A stretch of 64,000 nucleotides of DNA, taken from positions 1 through 64,000 of the forward strand of contig CASPLG010000001.1 of NCBI GenBank assembly GCA_949422855.1, read 5' to 3'. Within the stretch, counting starts at the first letter, position 1, and each line of letters opens with the position of its first letter. The notes below the pieces were generated by a model. The model searched no databases. It was not told the origin of the DNA and saw only the letters and a program-made list of their open reading frames with translations. Shown in pieces: positions 36,264-46,170 of this stretch. A program made the translations under genes and the position numbers. The stretch is from an uncultured Eubacteriales bacterium. Lineage in GTDB: Bacteria > Bacillota > Clostridia > Oscillospirales > Acutalibacteraceae.

Positions 36264-36896
36264 GTGAGTTTTAATATGGATATTTTTAGAAAATTATTTT
36301 CCTCTAAAGATGGCAGACAAGCCATAGGCAAAATTGAATATGCTATCGTGGGACTTGGCAACCCCGGAAGAGAGTATGAAAATACAAGGCATAATGCCGG
36401 ATTCATCGCTATAGACTGTATTGCCAAAGAATTGGGGGTCAATTTAAAATCCGTTAAGTTTGATGCCCTGTATGAGATATGTGAAATGTGCGGTAAAAAA
36501 GTCATTCTCCTAAAACCTCAGACCTTTATGAATTCCAGTGGTAAGTCCGTACAAGAAATGGTGTCATTTTATAAAATCTCGTTGAATAACGTCATAGTTT
36601 TATTTGATGACATCTCTTTGCCTGTGGGTAGAATAAGAATAAGAAAAGGCGGTTCACATGGTGGACAAAACGGCATGAAAAATATTATAGCTCTCTTGGG
36701 AACAGATAAAATTCCCAGAATTAGAATCGGAATAGGACAAAAACCAAACGAAAAATGGAACTTAGCTGATTGGGCTCTGTCAAAGTTCACGGCAGAGGAT
36801 CGAAAACAGCTCGATTGTGCGGTGTGTGATGCAAAAGATGCAGTGAAAATTATTCTGAGTCAGAATATCGATAAAGCGATGAATCAATATAATTAA
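36264..36896 (+). CDS. pth: Peptidyl-tRNA hydrolase
   Basis: 210 residues; slightly longer than usual at the N terminus (about 24 residues before the fold begins at IEYAIVGLGNPGREYE). The catalytic His is in NTRHNAGF (His43), with QTFMNSSG and the KGGSHGGQNGMKNI loop that bind the peptidyl-tRNA. It rescues tRNA from aborted translation. The start is GTG at 36264. In Bacillus the ortholog spoVC also sits between prs and mfd. Confidence 0.96.
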   Translation: MSFNMDIFRKLFSSKDGRQAIGKIEYAIVGLGNPGREYENTRHNAGFIAIDCIAKELGVNLKSVKFDALYEICEMCGKKVILLKPQTFMNSSGKSVQEMVSFYKISLNNVIVLFDDISLPVGRIRIRKGGSHGGQNGMKNIIALLGTDKIPRIRIGIGQKPNEKWNLADWALSKFTAEDRKQLDCAVCDAKDAVKIILSQNIDKAMNQYN

Positions 36897-36933
36897 ATGT
36901 TTTACAATGCTGAAAGGTGATATCTAGTACTTT

Positions 36934-39900
36934 ATGGAGATTTTTAAAAATATTCTTTCTGAAGTTTCCGAATATAAGAAGCTTGTTTCTTCATTAAAAG
37001 GAGGCAGGTTTCCTATTGCTGTTACAGGTCTATCCGACATACATAAATCACATGTTGTTTATTCTCTGTGCGTGAATAATCATAAGAAGGCCGTTATCAT
37101 AACAGCTAATGAATATGAAGCAATGGAAATTCGGGACGATTTACTATCTATGGGTGTAAATGCAGATGTTTTTATTATAAGGGATTTTTGCTTTGTGAAT
37201 ATCGATGGACTCTCCAAAGAATACGAGCACAAAAGAATCTGTGTGCTAAATAAAATACTAAGTGCGGATTTTGAAGTTTTGATAGTCCCCATCGAGGCGG
37301 CACTAACGTATACAATTCCCCCTCATGTTCTGCAAAAAAGAAGGTTTCGGTTAGAAAAAGGTCAAAAAATTACCCCTGATGTAATCTGTGCGGAATTAAT
37401 TTCATGCGGATATGAAAAGTCGGATAAAGTTGATGGAATTGGACAGTTTTCTTTAAGGGGAGGAATTTTAGATGTCTTTTCTCCGAACCATACTCTGCCC
37501 GTTAGAGTTGATTTCTTCGGCGATGAAATAGAAAATCTATATACATTCAGTACACAATCACAACGCAGCATAAATTCTCTGGAGAAAACAGAAATAATAC
37601 CCGCAAGAGAAATCTTAATTACTGATGCAGCCTCAGTTAGCACAAAAATAAAACAAACATCCGATAGTATAAAGAATAAAAATCCCAAGGCTGCCGAAAT
37701 CCTAAAAAATGAGGCAGAAAACATATCCCAACACATTAGCATAAGTTCTTTAGATAAGTTTATAAATGTGGTCTATCCTGAAAAAGCTAAGTTCTTTGAT
37801 TATATCTCCGACGATATAATGGTTTTTGTATCCGAAACAGCAAAAATTACGGAAACTGTCAACGTATTAGGTATGAAGTGGAAAGAGGATATGAATACAT
37901 ATTTCCTCGATGGAGTGCTTTGCGCAGGTTTTGATGATTATATGGCGGATATAAATTACTTAGATGAACTGCTCTCCAAAAAAAAGACCACTTATATGGA
38001 CGTGTTCGTCCATAATAATTATAAGCTGTCCCCAAAAGAAATAATAAATTTTAATGCCTACAAGTTGCCACCATGGAAAGGCGAAATTGACCCTTTAATA
38101 AAAGACGTAAATGCAGTAACAGCTTCCGGCGGAAAGGTGCTGTTATTAGCAGGCAACGAAAAATTTGCAAAAATGCTTGCAAGAGATATCAAAAACCACG
38201 ATATTAATGCAGTGTTCCTAAAGGATTGTTCGCAGCTGGCACCTAAACAAGTGGTCGTTACGGAAGGTGGATTATCAGCAGGTTTCAGATATCAAGGTTC
38301 CAGCGTTTCTGTAATAAGCTATGGAAAACATAAAGCGGCAAAAGCAAAGAAAAAAAAGCACGCACAAACTAAAGAAATTTTTGACCTCTCTGATTTGAAA
38401 AAAGGTAGTTATGTAGTTCACTCAGAGCATGGCATAGGTGTCTTCGACGGCGTCCACAGAATCGATATGAACGGTATATCAAAAGATTATATAAAAATCC
38501 TGTATGAAAAAGGCGATATTTTGTATGTCCCTGTTACGCAGATGGATATGGTATCTAAATATATCGGCACTAAGGAAGATGTGAAATTAAAATTAAGCAA
38601 ACTGGGAAGCTCAAACTGGGAGAAAACTAAAAAACGTGTACGCAGCGCTGTTAAAGATATCGCAAAGGAACTTATGAAGTTGTATTCAGAAAGAATCAAT
38701 GCCCCGGGATTCGCTTTCTCTGAGGATAATGAATTCCAAAAGGACTTTGATAATCGCTTTGAGTTCGATGAGACCGATGACCAAATAAGAAGTATAAATG
38801 AAATAAAAAACGATATGCAGAAAAAACACCCTATGGACAGACTTCTATGCGGTGATGTCGGTTTCGGCAAAACTGAAGTGGCTCTAAGAGCAGCTTTTAA
38901 ATGTCTGGCTGACGGAAAACAATGTGCTATGCTCGTCCCTACAACGATACTTGCATGGCAGCATTTCCAAACTGTCTGCAAAAGATTTGAAGGGTTTCCG
39001 TTTAAAATAGAACTGTTATCTAGATTTCGAACCTCAAAACAGCAAAGAGAAATAATAAAAGGAATAAAACACGGAGACGTCGAATTTGTAATAGGTACTC
39101 ACCGTTTAGTACAAAAAGATGTAAATTTCAGAGATTTAGGGCTAGTAATAATAGACGAAGAGCAACGTTTCGGCGTCGCTCACAAGGAGAGATTTAAAGA
39201 GCTGTCTAAAAACGTGGATGTACTTACCCTTTCAGCAACACCAATCCCAAGAACCCTTAACATGGCGATGTCAGGCATACGAGATATGTCCACGCTGGAA
39301 ATCGCACCCCAAGACAGGCTTCCTGTCCAAACGTATGTTGTGGAATATGACCAGGGTATAGTTTTTGAGGCCATACGTAAGGAAATACGTCGGGAAGGGC
39401 AGGTTTACTATCTGCATAACAGAATCGAATCCATCATGCAGGTAGCTCAATTGATAGAATCACAAATTCCGGAGGCAGTCGTCGGTATAGCACATGGGAG
39501 AATGTCCGAACATGAATTGTCTGAAGTCTGGCGAAAACTCATCGAACATGAAATTAATGTGCTGGTTTGTACGACAATAATAGAAACAGGAGTAGACGTC
39601 CCCAATGCCAATACTTTAATCATAGATAATGCAGATTGTATGGGGCTTTCTCAGCTCCATCAGCTGCGGGGCAGAGTGGGCAGGTCAGCAAGAAGAGCTT
39701 ATGCGTATTTTACGTTCAGAAGAAATAAAATTTTGAGCGAAGTTGCACAAAAAAGACTATCTGCAATAAGAGATTTTACTGAATTCGGTTCCGGGTTCAA
39801 AATTGCCATGCGTGACTTGGAGATACGGGGAGCAGGAAATTTAATAGGGGCACAACAGCACGGAAATATGGAAGCCGTAGGATATGACATGTATATAAAA

Positions 39901-40389
39901 ATGTTGGAGGAGGCTGTTAAGGAGGAAAAAGGAGAAAATGTTAAAAGTCACGACATAGAATGCCTTGTGGACATAAATGCAAGTGCGAATATTTCCGAGG
40001 ATTATATACAGTCGCTGGGGCAGAGACTCAGCATGTACAGAAGAGTATCTGATATACGAACCGCGGATGACGTAAATGACGTAGTAGCCGAATTTAAAGA
40101 CAGATTCGGCGATATCCCCTCCCAGACCGCTAACCTTATAAACATAGCGTATATAAGAAGTGTATCGGCTAAAATGGGAATATATGAGATAAAACAGAGA
40201 AATAATTTGCTGCTTATCTACCCAAAAGAATCAGCTACAGGCAATTTTTATGATATAATCAAACGTATGAAGGGAAGGGTATCACTCGTCCCGGGAGATA
40301 AGCCGTGTTTAACGCTGAAACTGAAAGATGGTGACAAGCCTATTGATCTGCTAAATAAAGCATTTTTGATAAATAAACCGGAGGTATAG
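36934..40389 (+). CDS. mfd: Transcription-repair coupling factor
   Basis: 1151 residues, full length. N-terminal UvrB-like module (FSLRGGILDVFSPNHTLPVR, about 172-190), then the RNA-polymerase interacting Tudor/CarD-like domain (LKKGSYVVHSEHGIGVFDGV, about 489-508). The RecG-like translocase follows: Walker A CGDVGFGKTEVALRAAF (about 640-656), IIDEEQRFGVAHKE and LHQLRGRVGRS. The C-terminal regulatory domain ends the protein. It removes RNA polymerase stalled at DNA lesions and recruits UvrA. Confidence 0.98.
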   Translation: MEIFKNILSEVSEYKKLVSSLKGGRFPIAVTGLSDIHKSHVVYSLCVNNHKKAVIITANEYEAMEIRDDLLSMGVNADVFIIRDFCFVNIDGLSKEYEHKRICVLNKILSADFEVLIVPIEAALTYTIPPHVLQKRRFRLEKGQKITPDVICAELISCGYEKSDKVDGIGQFSLRGGILDVFSPNHTLPVRVDFFGDEIENLYTFSTQSQRSINSLEKTEIIPAREILITDAASVSTKIKQTSDSIKNKNPKAAEILKNEAENISQHISISSLDKFINVVYPEKAKFFDYISDDIMVFVSETAKITETVNVLGMKWKEDMNTYFLDGVLCAGFDDYMADINYLDELLSKKKTTYMDVFVHNNYKLSPKEIINFNAYKLPPWKGEIDPLIKDVNAVTASGGKVLLLAGNEKFAKMLARDIKNHDINAVFLKDCSQLAPKQVVVTEGGLSAGFRYQGSSVSVISYGKHKAAKAKKKKHAQTKEIFDLSDLKKGSYVVHSEHGIGVFDGVHRIDMNGISKDYIKILYEKGDILYVPVTQMDMVSKYIGTKEDVKLKLSKLGSSNWEKTKKRVRSAVKDIAKELMKLYSERINAPGFAFSEDNEFQKDFDNRFEFDETDDQIRSINEIKNDMQKKHPMDRLLCGDVGFGKTEVALRAAFKCLADGKQCAMLVPTTILAWQHFQTVCKRFEGFPFKIELLSRFRTSKQQREIIKGIKHGDVEFVIGTHRLVQKDVNFRDLGLVIIDEEQRFGVAHKERFKELSKNVDVLTLSATPIPRTLNMAMSGIRDMSTLEIAPQDRLPVQTYVVEYDQGIVFEAIRKEIRREGQVYYLHNRIESIMQVAQLIESQIPEAVVGIAHGRMSEHELSEVWRKLIEHEINVLVCTTIIETGVDVPNANTLIIDNADCMGLSQLHQLRGRVGRSARRAYAYFTFRRNKILSEVAQKRLSAIRDFTEFGSGFKIAMRDLEIRGAGNLIGAQQHGNMEAVGYDMYIKMLEEAVKEEKGENVKSHDIECLVDINASANISEDYIQSLGQRLSMYRRVSDIRTADDVNDVVAEFKDRFGDIPSQTANLINIAYIRSVSAKMGIYEIKQRNNLLLIYPKESATGNFYDIIKRMKGRVSLVPGDKPCLTLKLKDGDKPIDLLNKAFLINKPEV

Positions 40390-40390
40390 C

Positions 40391-41011
40391 ATGTTAAAAT
40401 TTACTAACAAAAAATTTATTTCCTTTTGGTTAATTATTACATTAAGTCCCTTTTTTGTCGGCAAGGTAATGGCTGTAAGAGTAAATTCCAATCAAGACAT
40501 AAACTCAAACACTGCCAAGGTAAATGCTAATTCATCTGAGCCAATAAAAAGCGGAAAAACCAATAAAAATACAGCACCCAAGCCCGCCAGGCAATCAAGT
40601 GCCGTATCTTCTGATAAAAATAGTTCATCGGACAAAACCAGCACAAAATCAAACCGAAATTCGCAAAAAATGACCAAAAAACAGTCTTCTGCAAATGTTT
40701 CTTCCGCCAAAAATAAACACAGTGCTACAAAACCGGCTAATGCTAGTACTCCAAATGATTCTAAGGCAAAAAATGAAGAGTGTCAGACTAATCAAAATGT
40801 GCAAAATCAAAATTCTCAGGAGCAAGGGAAAGATTTACAGGATACTTTTAACTTCATTAAGTCTAATGAGTTAAGGGGAACATTTTTTGAAGATGATAAA
40901 ATTTTGCTGTATGCAGGAATTAGTTTGATAATCGTGTCTATAGCAGGACTGTATATCACGTTTAGACATAATTGGAGAAAAAACACGCGTAGTTTCTTAT
41001 TTTTCATCTGA
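40391..41011 (+). CDS. Ser/Lys/Asn-rich exported protein with C-terminal membrane helix
   Basis: 206 residues, starting one base after the mfd stop codon, so likely translated from the same mRNA. A signal peptide (about 1-28, ending GKVMA) precedes a low-complexity, strongly hydrophilic region (about 29-150: KSGKTNKNTAPKPARQ and similar, no Cys). A membrane helix (about 173-192, LLYAGISLIIVSIAGLYITF) and a basic tail end the protein. The topology suggests a surface-exposed stalk anchored in the membrane. No domain or function recognised. Its end overlaps the convergent DUF378 gene by 15 bases. Confidence 0.75.
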   Translation: MLKFTNKKFISFWLIITLSPFFVGKVMAVRVNSNQDINSNTAKVNANSSEPIKSGKTNKNTAPKPARQSSAVSSDKNSSSDKTSTKSNRNSQKMTKKQSSANVSSAKNKHSATKPANASTPNDSKAKNEECQTNQNVQNQNSQEQGKDLQDTFNFIKSNELRGTFFEDDKILLYAGISLIIVSIAGLYITFRHNWRKNTRSFLFFI

Positions 41012-41200
41012 GTCCTTAAACAAAATAGAGATACACCAAATGGAAGCAATCCCTATAATTGTGTATATTATTCGGCTTACAATAGAATCTTGCCCCCCGA
41101 ATATCCAGGCAACAACGTCAAATTGAAACAGCCCTATTAGTCCCCAATTTAGTCCCCCTATTACTGACAAGATTAAGGCGAGTTTGTCTAACATTACCAT
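40997..41200 (-). CDS. DUF378 family small membrane protein
   Basis: 67 residues, two membrane helices: LDKLALILSVIGGLNWGLIG (with the diagnostic GGLNWGLIGLF) and IIYTIIGIASIWCISIL. ATG at 41200 behind AAAGGA. Function unknown for the family. Confidence 0.9.
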   Translation of the reverse strand: MVMLDKLALILSVIGGLNWGLIGLFQFDVVAWIFGGQDSIVSRIIYTIIGIASIWCISILFKDSDEK

Positions 41201-41364
41201 CCATATCCTTTCTTTTATAAAATAATACCTGAATATTAGGTTTTGTAGCTTATGGTGCAAGTATGCAAAAACAAGGCTATTTTATAAAATATATGAACCG
41301 AATGGATTATTTTTGTTTTATATGGTAAAGTATATAATATAACAATTTATAGGGAGCAAAGAAT

Positions 41365-42237
41365 ATGAAATTAGAGGAAAACCAAAATTTCAGCGTTGCC
41401 GTTATAACATATAAAGAGGCTCTTGATAGTTTCGCTAACAATGATGATATAAAAGCATTGATAAATAAGTCCAAAAAAAGTAAAATGTGTCGGGCAGAAG
41501 TTTATCCCGGATCTCTTTGTATATCATTTTGTATTCCTGATAAAACAAATATTATTCATAAATTTCCCTTTTTGTCCATAATTAACCATGATAGGGTTCT
41601 GTTTATAGACGATTCGGGCAAAGTCGGATACTGTATAAAAAATATGCAAAAAAACAAAGTTTTGAATGAAGACTGCCTGGGGAGATTTATCTATGATTTT
41701 TTGGAAACGCTGGTTGAACCCGAACTTCGATACTTAGATGGATTCAGCGACAGAATAAGCAAAATGGAAAATGCTGTAGTAAGTGGAGTTTTTGAACAGT
41801 TTGATCATAAAATGATAGCAGTTAGAAAGGAAATTCTGGCATCCTACCGTTATTATTCACAGCTCATCGATATAGGACAAGAACTTCAAGAAAACGAAAA
41901 TGGCTTCTTTTCAGAAAAAGACATACATTATTTCAAACATTTCACCGATAGAGCACGTCAATTTCATGAGGAAACTAAAACATTACGTGAGTACACTTTG
42001 CAGCTCAGAGAAGTATATCAAACGCAGTTCGATATGAGACAAAATAAAGTTATGAAAGTACTCACAGTTGTTACCACGATTTTCTCGCCGCTGACTATAA
42101 TAGTTGGATGGTATGGGATGAATTTTTCTAATATGCCGGAACTTACGTGGGAATACGGGTATCTCTGGGTTATTTTATTGAGTATATTAACTACCGGATT
42201 TTGTATCTGGATTTTAAGGCAAAATAAATTTCTTTAA
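41365..42237 (+). CDS. CorA-family divalent cation transporter
   Basis: 290 residues. A cytoplasmic N-terminal domain is followed by the long stalk helix (about 190-235) and two C-terminal membrane segments. The signature YGMNF (about residue 252) lies at the end of the first, and a short acidic loop (MPELTWEYG) separates them, as in CorA Mg2+/Co2+ channels. GGGAGC precedes the ATG. Substrate (Mg2+ or another divalent ion) is inferred from the family. Confidence 0.92.
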   Translation: MKLEENQNFSVAVITYKEALDSFANNDDIKALINKSKKSKMCRAEVYPGSLCISFCIPDKTNIIHKFPFLSIINHDRVLFIDDSGKVGYCIKNMQKNKVLNEDCLGRFIYDFLETLVEPELRYLDGFSDRISKMENAVVSGVFEQFDHKMIAVRKEILASYRYYSQLIDIGQELQENENGFFSEKDIHYFKHFTDRARQFHEETKTLREYTLQLREVYQTQFDMRQNKVMKVLTVVTTIFSPLTIIVGWYGMNFSNMPELTWEYGYLWVILLSILTTGFCIWILRQNKFL

Positions 42238-42302
42238 TTGATTATTTTATAAAAAATCCTTTTTAGATTGTCCCTAATAAGGTAGCTTCTCTTACTAGAC
42301 AT

Positions 42303-42329
42303 AAAAAATAGACTCATCTCTGAGCCTAT
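42303..42329 (-). terminator. Terminator of the small membrane protein gene
   Basis: Minus-strand stem ATAGGCTCA/TGAGTCTAT (one wobble) with loop GAGA, followed by TTTTTT. Confidence 0.8.
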
Positions 42330-42349
42330 TTAGAATCAGACCAAGGACA

Positions 42350-42772
42350 TTACTTACTTTTCTTTTCTTGAAGGGTTTTAAGCGCTTCCAGCTGAGATCC
42401 ATAATTTTTATCAACTGCAGCTTTAAGTTTACTATACTTCTCAAGAGCTTGACCTTGCAAGTTAGATGTATCTATATCCAAAAACCCACCTACTGTTGCA
42501 TTTCCATCATTATTCTGAGCTGGTTCAATATTACCGTTATTAATATTAAAGCTCTCCACTTTTTGTCCCTTAATCGCACCATCAACAGCATTACGTACCG
42601 CTTCAGACTCCATCAAAGTTCTACAAGCGACCGTCTTTTTGTTTGCCCACAGTGAAAAACCGCATCCCTTAGCCCAATTCACACCTGAAACAACTAGCCC
42701 AAAAATCACTACACCGGCTCCTGCCGCCGCCCCTAACTCTGAAAGAAATAATCCTGTTGGACTCATACCCAT
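42350..42772 (-). CDS. Small single-pass membrane protein, unrecognised
   Basis: 140 residues. A membrane segment (about 10-33, SELGAAAGAGVVIFGLVVSG) is followed by a soluble part with an Asn/Asp/Gly-rich linker (about 80-95) and a C-terminal helix rich in Lys, Leu and Gln. The only Cys residues are in KGCGF and TVACRTL. It has its own promoter and terminator, as do the putative protease and macrodomain genes. Not conserved in any operon I recognise. Function unknown. Confidence 0.7.
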   Translation of the reverse strand: MGMSPTGLFLSELGAAAGAGVVIFGLVVSGVNWAKGCGFSLWANKKTVACRTLMESEAVRNAVDGAIKGQKVESFNINNGNIEPAQNNDGNATVGGFLDIDTSNLQGQALEKYSKLKAAVDKNYGSQLEALKTLQEKKSK

Positions 42773-42824
42773 AAAACTACAACTCCTTTTTTAAACATAA
42801 GATTCAGGTAACCCTGCGCTGCTT

Positions 42825-42853
42825 ATTGTAACACGTACTATCGTAAATTTCAA
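42825..42853 (-). promoter_or_regulatory. Promoter of the small membrane protein gene
   Basis: Minus strand TTGAAA (42848-42853), 17 bases, TACAAT (42825-42830). Confidence 0.65.
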
Positions 42854-42945
42854 TATAATTTTATCGATTTCTATGTTTTGCATAAAAAATTAATATAAAT
42901 ATTTTAATAAATTCATCTATCAAAAAAGTCCCACAATATTCTGAG

Positions 42946-44628
42946 TCACTTCTTGATAAAACTGTCTTTCAGCGAAACTATTCTATTAAAGACCACGGAA
43001 GTATTGTTTTCGTCCGGCTTGTCAACGCAGAAGTATCCTATCCTCATGAACTGGTACCTTCCTTTTGCATCCTTCAGGCCACTTTCTGCTTTACAATTTT
43101 TGAGAACCTTAATAGAGTTGGGATTTATGCAATCTATAAAGTCTTTATCAGAATGCTCCGGGTCAGAGTCAACAAAAAGTCGGTCATAAAGCCTTATCTC
43201 CACGTCCTGAGCACTTTTGACGTCTACCCACTGCACTGTACCCTTAACTTTTCTTCCGTCATGAGTATTTCCGCCCCTGGTCAATGGGTCATACTCAGCA
43301 TAAACTTCTGTAACTTTACCGTTTTCATCTTTTTTGCACCCGGTACAGCGCACTATATATGCAGATTTAAGCCTAACTTCATTGCCGGGATAAAATCTAA
43401 AATACCCCTTTCTCGGAGACTCTTCAAAATCGCTTGATTCTATATATATTTCTCTTGAAAATACTACCCTTCTCGTCCCTGCAGACACATCATTAGGATT
43501 GTTTTCTACCTCTAATTCTTCCGTTTTCCCCTCAGGATAATTTGTAACTATAAGTTTAATCGGGTCAAGCACAACCATAGCACGCTTAGCCGTAAGATTG
43601 AGCTCCTCTCGAATACAATGCTCTAAAAATCCATAATCAACCGTGCTTATAACTTTAGATACTCCTATTTTTTCACAAAACGTCCTTATTGAAGAGGGTG
43701 TATATCCTCTCCTCCTAAGCCCTGATATGGTAGGCATCCTAGGATCATCCCACCCACTGACGATTTTCTCGTCTACCAGCCGTTTAAGCTTTCTCTTGCT
43801 CATTACCGTATAGTTTATCCCAAGCCTTGCAAATTCAATTTGCCTTGGTTTATTCTCGCATTCTATATTGTTTATTACCCACTCGTAAAGAGGCCTATGA
43901 TCCTCGAATTCAAGGGTACATAAAGAATGCGTAATCCCTTCCAATGCATCCTCTATTGGGTGTGCAAAATCATACATCGGATATATATGCCATTTTGTCC
44001 CGGTTCTGTGATGTGCTGAATTGCTAATCCTGTAAATGACCGGGTCACGCATATTAAAATTCCCGGAGCTTAAGTCTATTTTTGCTCGCAGTGTCAAACT
44101 TCCATCTTCAAACTCACCATTTTTCATACGCTCAAATAAATCCAAACTTTCTTCTATCGACCTATCTCTTCTGGGACTCACTGCAGGGTGAGTTAAGTCT
44201 CCTCTGTTTTCTTTCATCTGCTGCGGGGTAAGGTCGCAAACGTATGCCAAACCTTTTTTTATCAACCCCACGGCATACCCATACATCTCATCAAAATACT
44301 CAGAAGCATAATAAAACCTATCATCCCAGTCAAATCCAAGCCATTTTACATCCTCTTTTATCGCCTTTACATATTCCTCATCTTCTTTGCTGGGATTTGT
44401 ATCATCCATCCTGAGATTACATATCCCTTTAAAACGTTTTGCTGCTCCAAAATCTACACATATAGCCTTTGCGTGCCCTATATGTAAATATCCGTTCGGC
44501 TCGGGCGGAAAACGTGTATGTACTGTTTTTCCATAGAATCTTCCGCCCTTAGATACATCCTCTCTTATTATATCATAAACAAAATTGTTAACTGATTCGT
44601 TTTCTCCCGCTATATTATCTTTTTCCAT
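42946..44628 (-). CDS. glnS: Glutaminyl-tRNA synthetase
   Basis: 560 residues. Class I synthetase with [19 protein letters not shown] (HIGH), [16 protein letters not shown], the active-site [20 protein letters not shown] and [11 protein letters not shown] (KMSKS). The C-terminal anticodon-binding beta barrels follow. It charges tRNA(Gln) directly. Many Firmicutes use GatCAB instead, so this is a noteworthy but not unique choice. ATG at 44628 is chosen for the GGGGG site. It follows gltX by 34 bases. Confidence 0.96.
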   Translation of the reverse strand: MEKDNIAGENESVNNFVYDIIREDVSKGGRFYGKTVHTRFPPEPNGYLHIGHAKAICVDFGAAKRFKGICNLRMDDTNPSKEDEEYVKAIKEDVKWLGFDWDDRFYYASEYFDEMYGYAVGLIKKGLAYVCDLTPQQMKENRGDLTHPAVSPRRDRSIEESLDLFERMKNGEFEDGSLTLRAKIDLSSGNFNMRDPVIYRISNSAHHRTGTKWHIYPMYDFAHPIEDALEGITHSLCTLEFEDHRPLYEWVINNIECENKPRQIEFARLGINYTVMSKRKLKRLVDEKIVSGWDDPRMPTISGLRRRGYTPSSIRTFCEKIGVSKVISTVDYGFLEHCIREELNLTAKRAMVVLDPIKLIVTNYPEGKTEELEVENNPNDVSAGTRRVVFSREIYIESSDFEESPRKGYFRFYPGNEVRLKSAYIVRCTGCKKDENGKVTEVYAEYDPLTRGGNTHDGRKVKGTVQWVDVKSAQDVEIRLYDRLFVDSDPEHSDKDFIDCINPNSIKVLKNCKAESGLKDAKGRYQFMRIGYFCVDKPDENNTSVVFNRIVSLKDSFIKK

Positions 44629-44662
44629 CGATTTTCCCCCGTTCATTCTACAATTTTATACC

Positions 44663-46120
44663 CTAACTTAATTTTTCTATCGCATATGATATCCTTTTTA
44701 TGGACTCATCTTTACCCAGGATATCTAAAATCTCTATTGCACCTCCGGGAGTGGTTTGCTGCCCGGATACCGCTATTCTAACAGGCCACATCATTGTTCC
44801 ATTTTTAACCCCCATTTTTTTTGCAAGACCCAAAATTAAATCGTGTATACTTTCAAAATCCCATTTATCTAAATTCTCCAGAGCAGTTTTAGCCTCTTTT
44901 AAAACAGATAATGAATTTTCTAAATTGGTTTTGCTCTTTTTATTTATAAAGAGGTCTTTATCATACTCCGGCAGATCGGGTAGAAAACTAATCATATCGG
45001 GAATTTGGGTGAATTTAACCAGTCGCTGCTGTAAAACAGAGGCTATCTTCTTAATATCAAAATTCTTATCTCCTATACCTTGTCTGATATAATTTTCAGC
45101 ATGTTTTATAAAATCCTGCGTACTTTCCTTCCTTATATATTCACCGTTAAACCAATCAAGCTTATCATAATCAAACACTGCAGGAGATTTGCTTATTCTT
45201 TTTATGGAAAACTCCTTAACCAGCTCCTCCAAAGAAAATAATTCTCTGTTTCCTTCCGGGCACCATCCTAAAAGAACAATATAATTTATTACCGCCTCCG
45301 GTAGATACCCATCATTTAATAAATCTTCAAAAGAGACAGCCCCGTGCCTTTTGGAAAGCTTGGAAACAGTCCCATCCGGATTTTTACCCATGATAAGAGG
45401 CAAATGTATATACCGTGGAATCTCCCATCCAAATGCCTCATATAAAAGATTATATTTAGGTGTCGATGAAAGGTACTCACACCCTCTCACTATATCAGTA
45501 ATCTGCATCTCGTGATCATCTATAACATTTGCAAAGTTATACGTCGGATATCCATCGGCTTTTACTAATATCTGGTCTTCGAGTTCCTTGTTTTCAACCG
45601 TTACCTCTCCAAACACCTCGTCTTCAAAAGTCGTAACGCCACCGAGCGGCATCTTCTGCCTTATAACAAACGGCAAACCCTGAGACAGATTCTTTTTAAC
45701 CTCTTCATTTTTTAAATTCCTGCAGTGCCTGTCATATCCCCCAAATTCATTGCCATTCTCCGTTTTGAGAGACTCCAGTCTCTCTTTGCTGCAAAAACAG
45801 TAATAGGCTTTACCTTTATCTATAAGTTCTTTTGCATACTCCATATATCGCTCCCTGCGTAAACTCTGCACATAAGGGCCAAATTTTCCGCCTATATCGG
45901 GTCCCTCGTCATGCTTGAGACCCGCAATTTTAAGAGATTTGTATATTAGCTCCTCTGCCCCCTCTACGTACCTATTTTGGTCAGTATCTTCTATCCTCAA
46001 AACAAAATCCCCACCGCCGGACTTCGCTATGAGGTACTCAAAAAGGGCAGTCCTCAGATTGCCTATATGCATAAACCCGGTCGGACTAGGGGCAAATCTG
46101 GTTCTAACTTTTTTCTCCAT
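44663..46120 (-). CDS. gltX: Glutamyl-tRNA synthetase
   Basis: 485 residues. RFAPSPTGFMHIGNLRTALF (HIGH variant), LRIEDTDQNRYVEGAEELIY, PTYNFANVIDDHEMQITDIV and KLSKRHGAVSFEDL (KMSKS) are all present, with an all-helical C-terminal anticodon domain. It charges tRNA(Glu), and sits directly before glnS. Confidence 0.97.
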   Translation of the reverse strand: MEKKVRTRFAPSPTGFMHIGNLRTALFEYLIAKSGGGDFVLRIEDTDQNRYVEGAEELIYKSLKIAGLKHDEGPDIGGKFGPYVQSLRRERYMEYAKELIDKGKAYYCFCSKERLESLKTENGNEFGGYDRHCRNLKNEEVKKNLSQGLPFVIRQKMPLGGVTTFEDEVFGEVTVENKELEDQILVKADGYPTYNFANVIDDHEMQITDIVRGCEYLSSTPKYNLLYEAFGWEIPRYIHLPLIMGKNPDGTVSKLSKRHGAVSFEDLLNDGYLPEAVINYIVLLGWCPEGNRELFSLEELVKEFSIKRISKSPAVFDYDKLDWFNGEYIRKESTQDFIKHAENYIRQGIGDKNFDIKKIASVLQQRLVKFTQIPDMISFLPDLPEYDKDLFINKKSKTNLENSLSVLKEAKTALENLDKWDFESIHDLILGLAKKMGVKNGTMMWPVRIAVSGQQTTPGGAIEILDILGKDESIKRISYAIEKLS

Positions 46121-46170
46121 AAAACAACACTCCTTTACAACATAAAATCTTATACTCTTTTTCGTAAATA

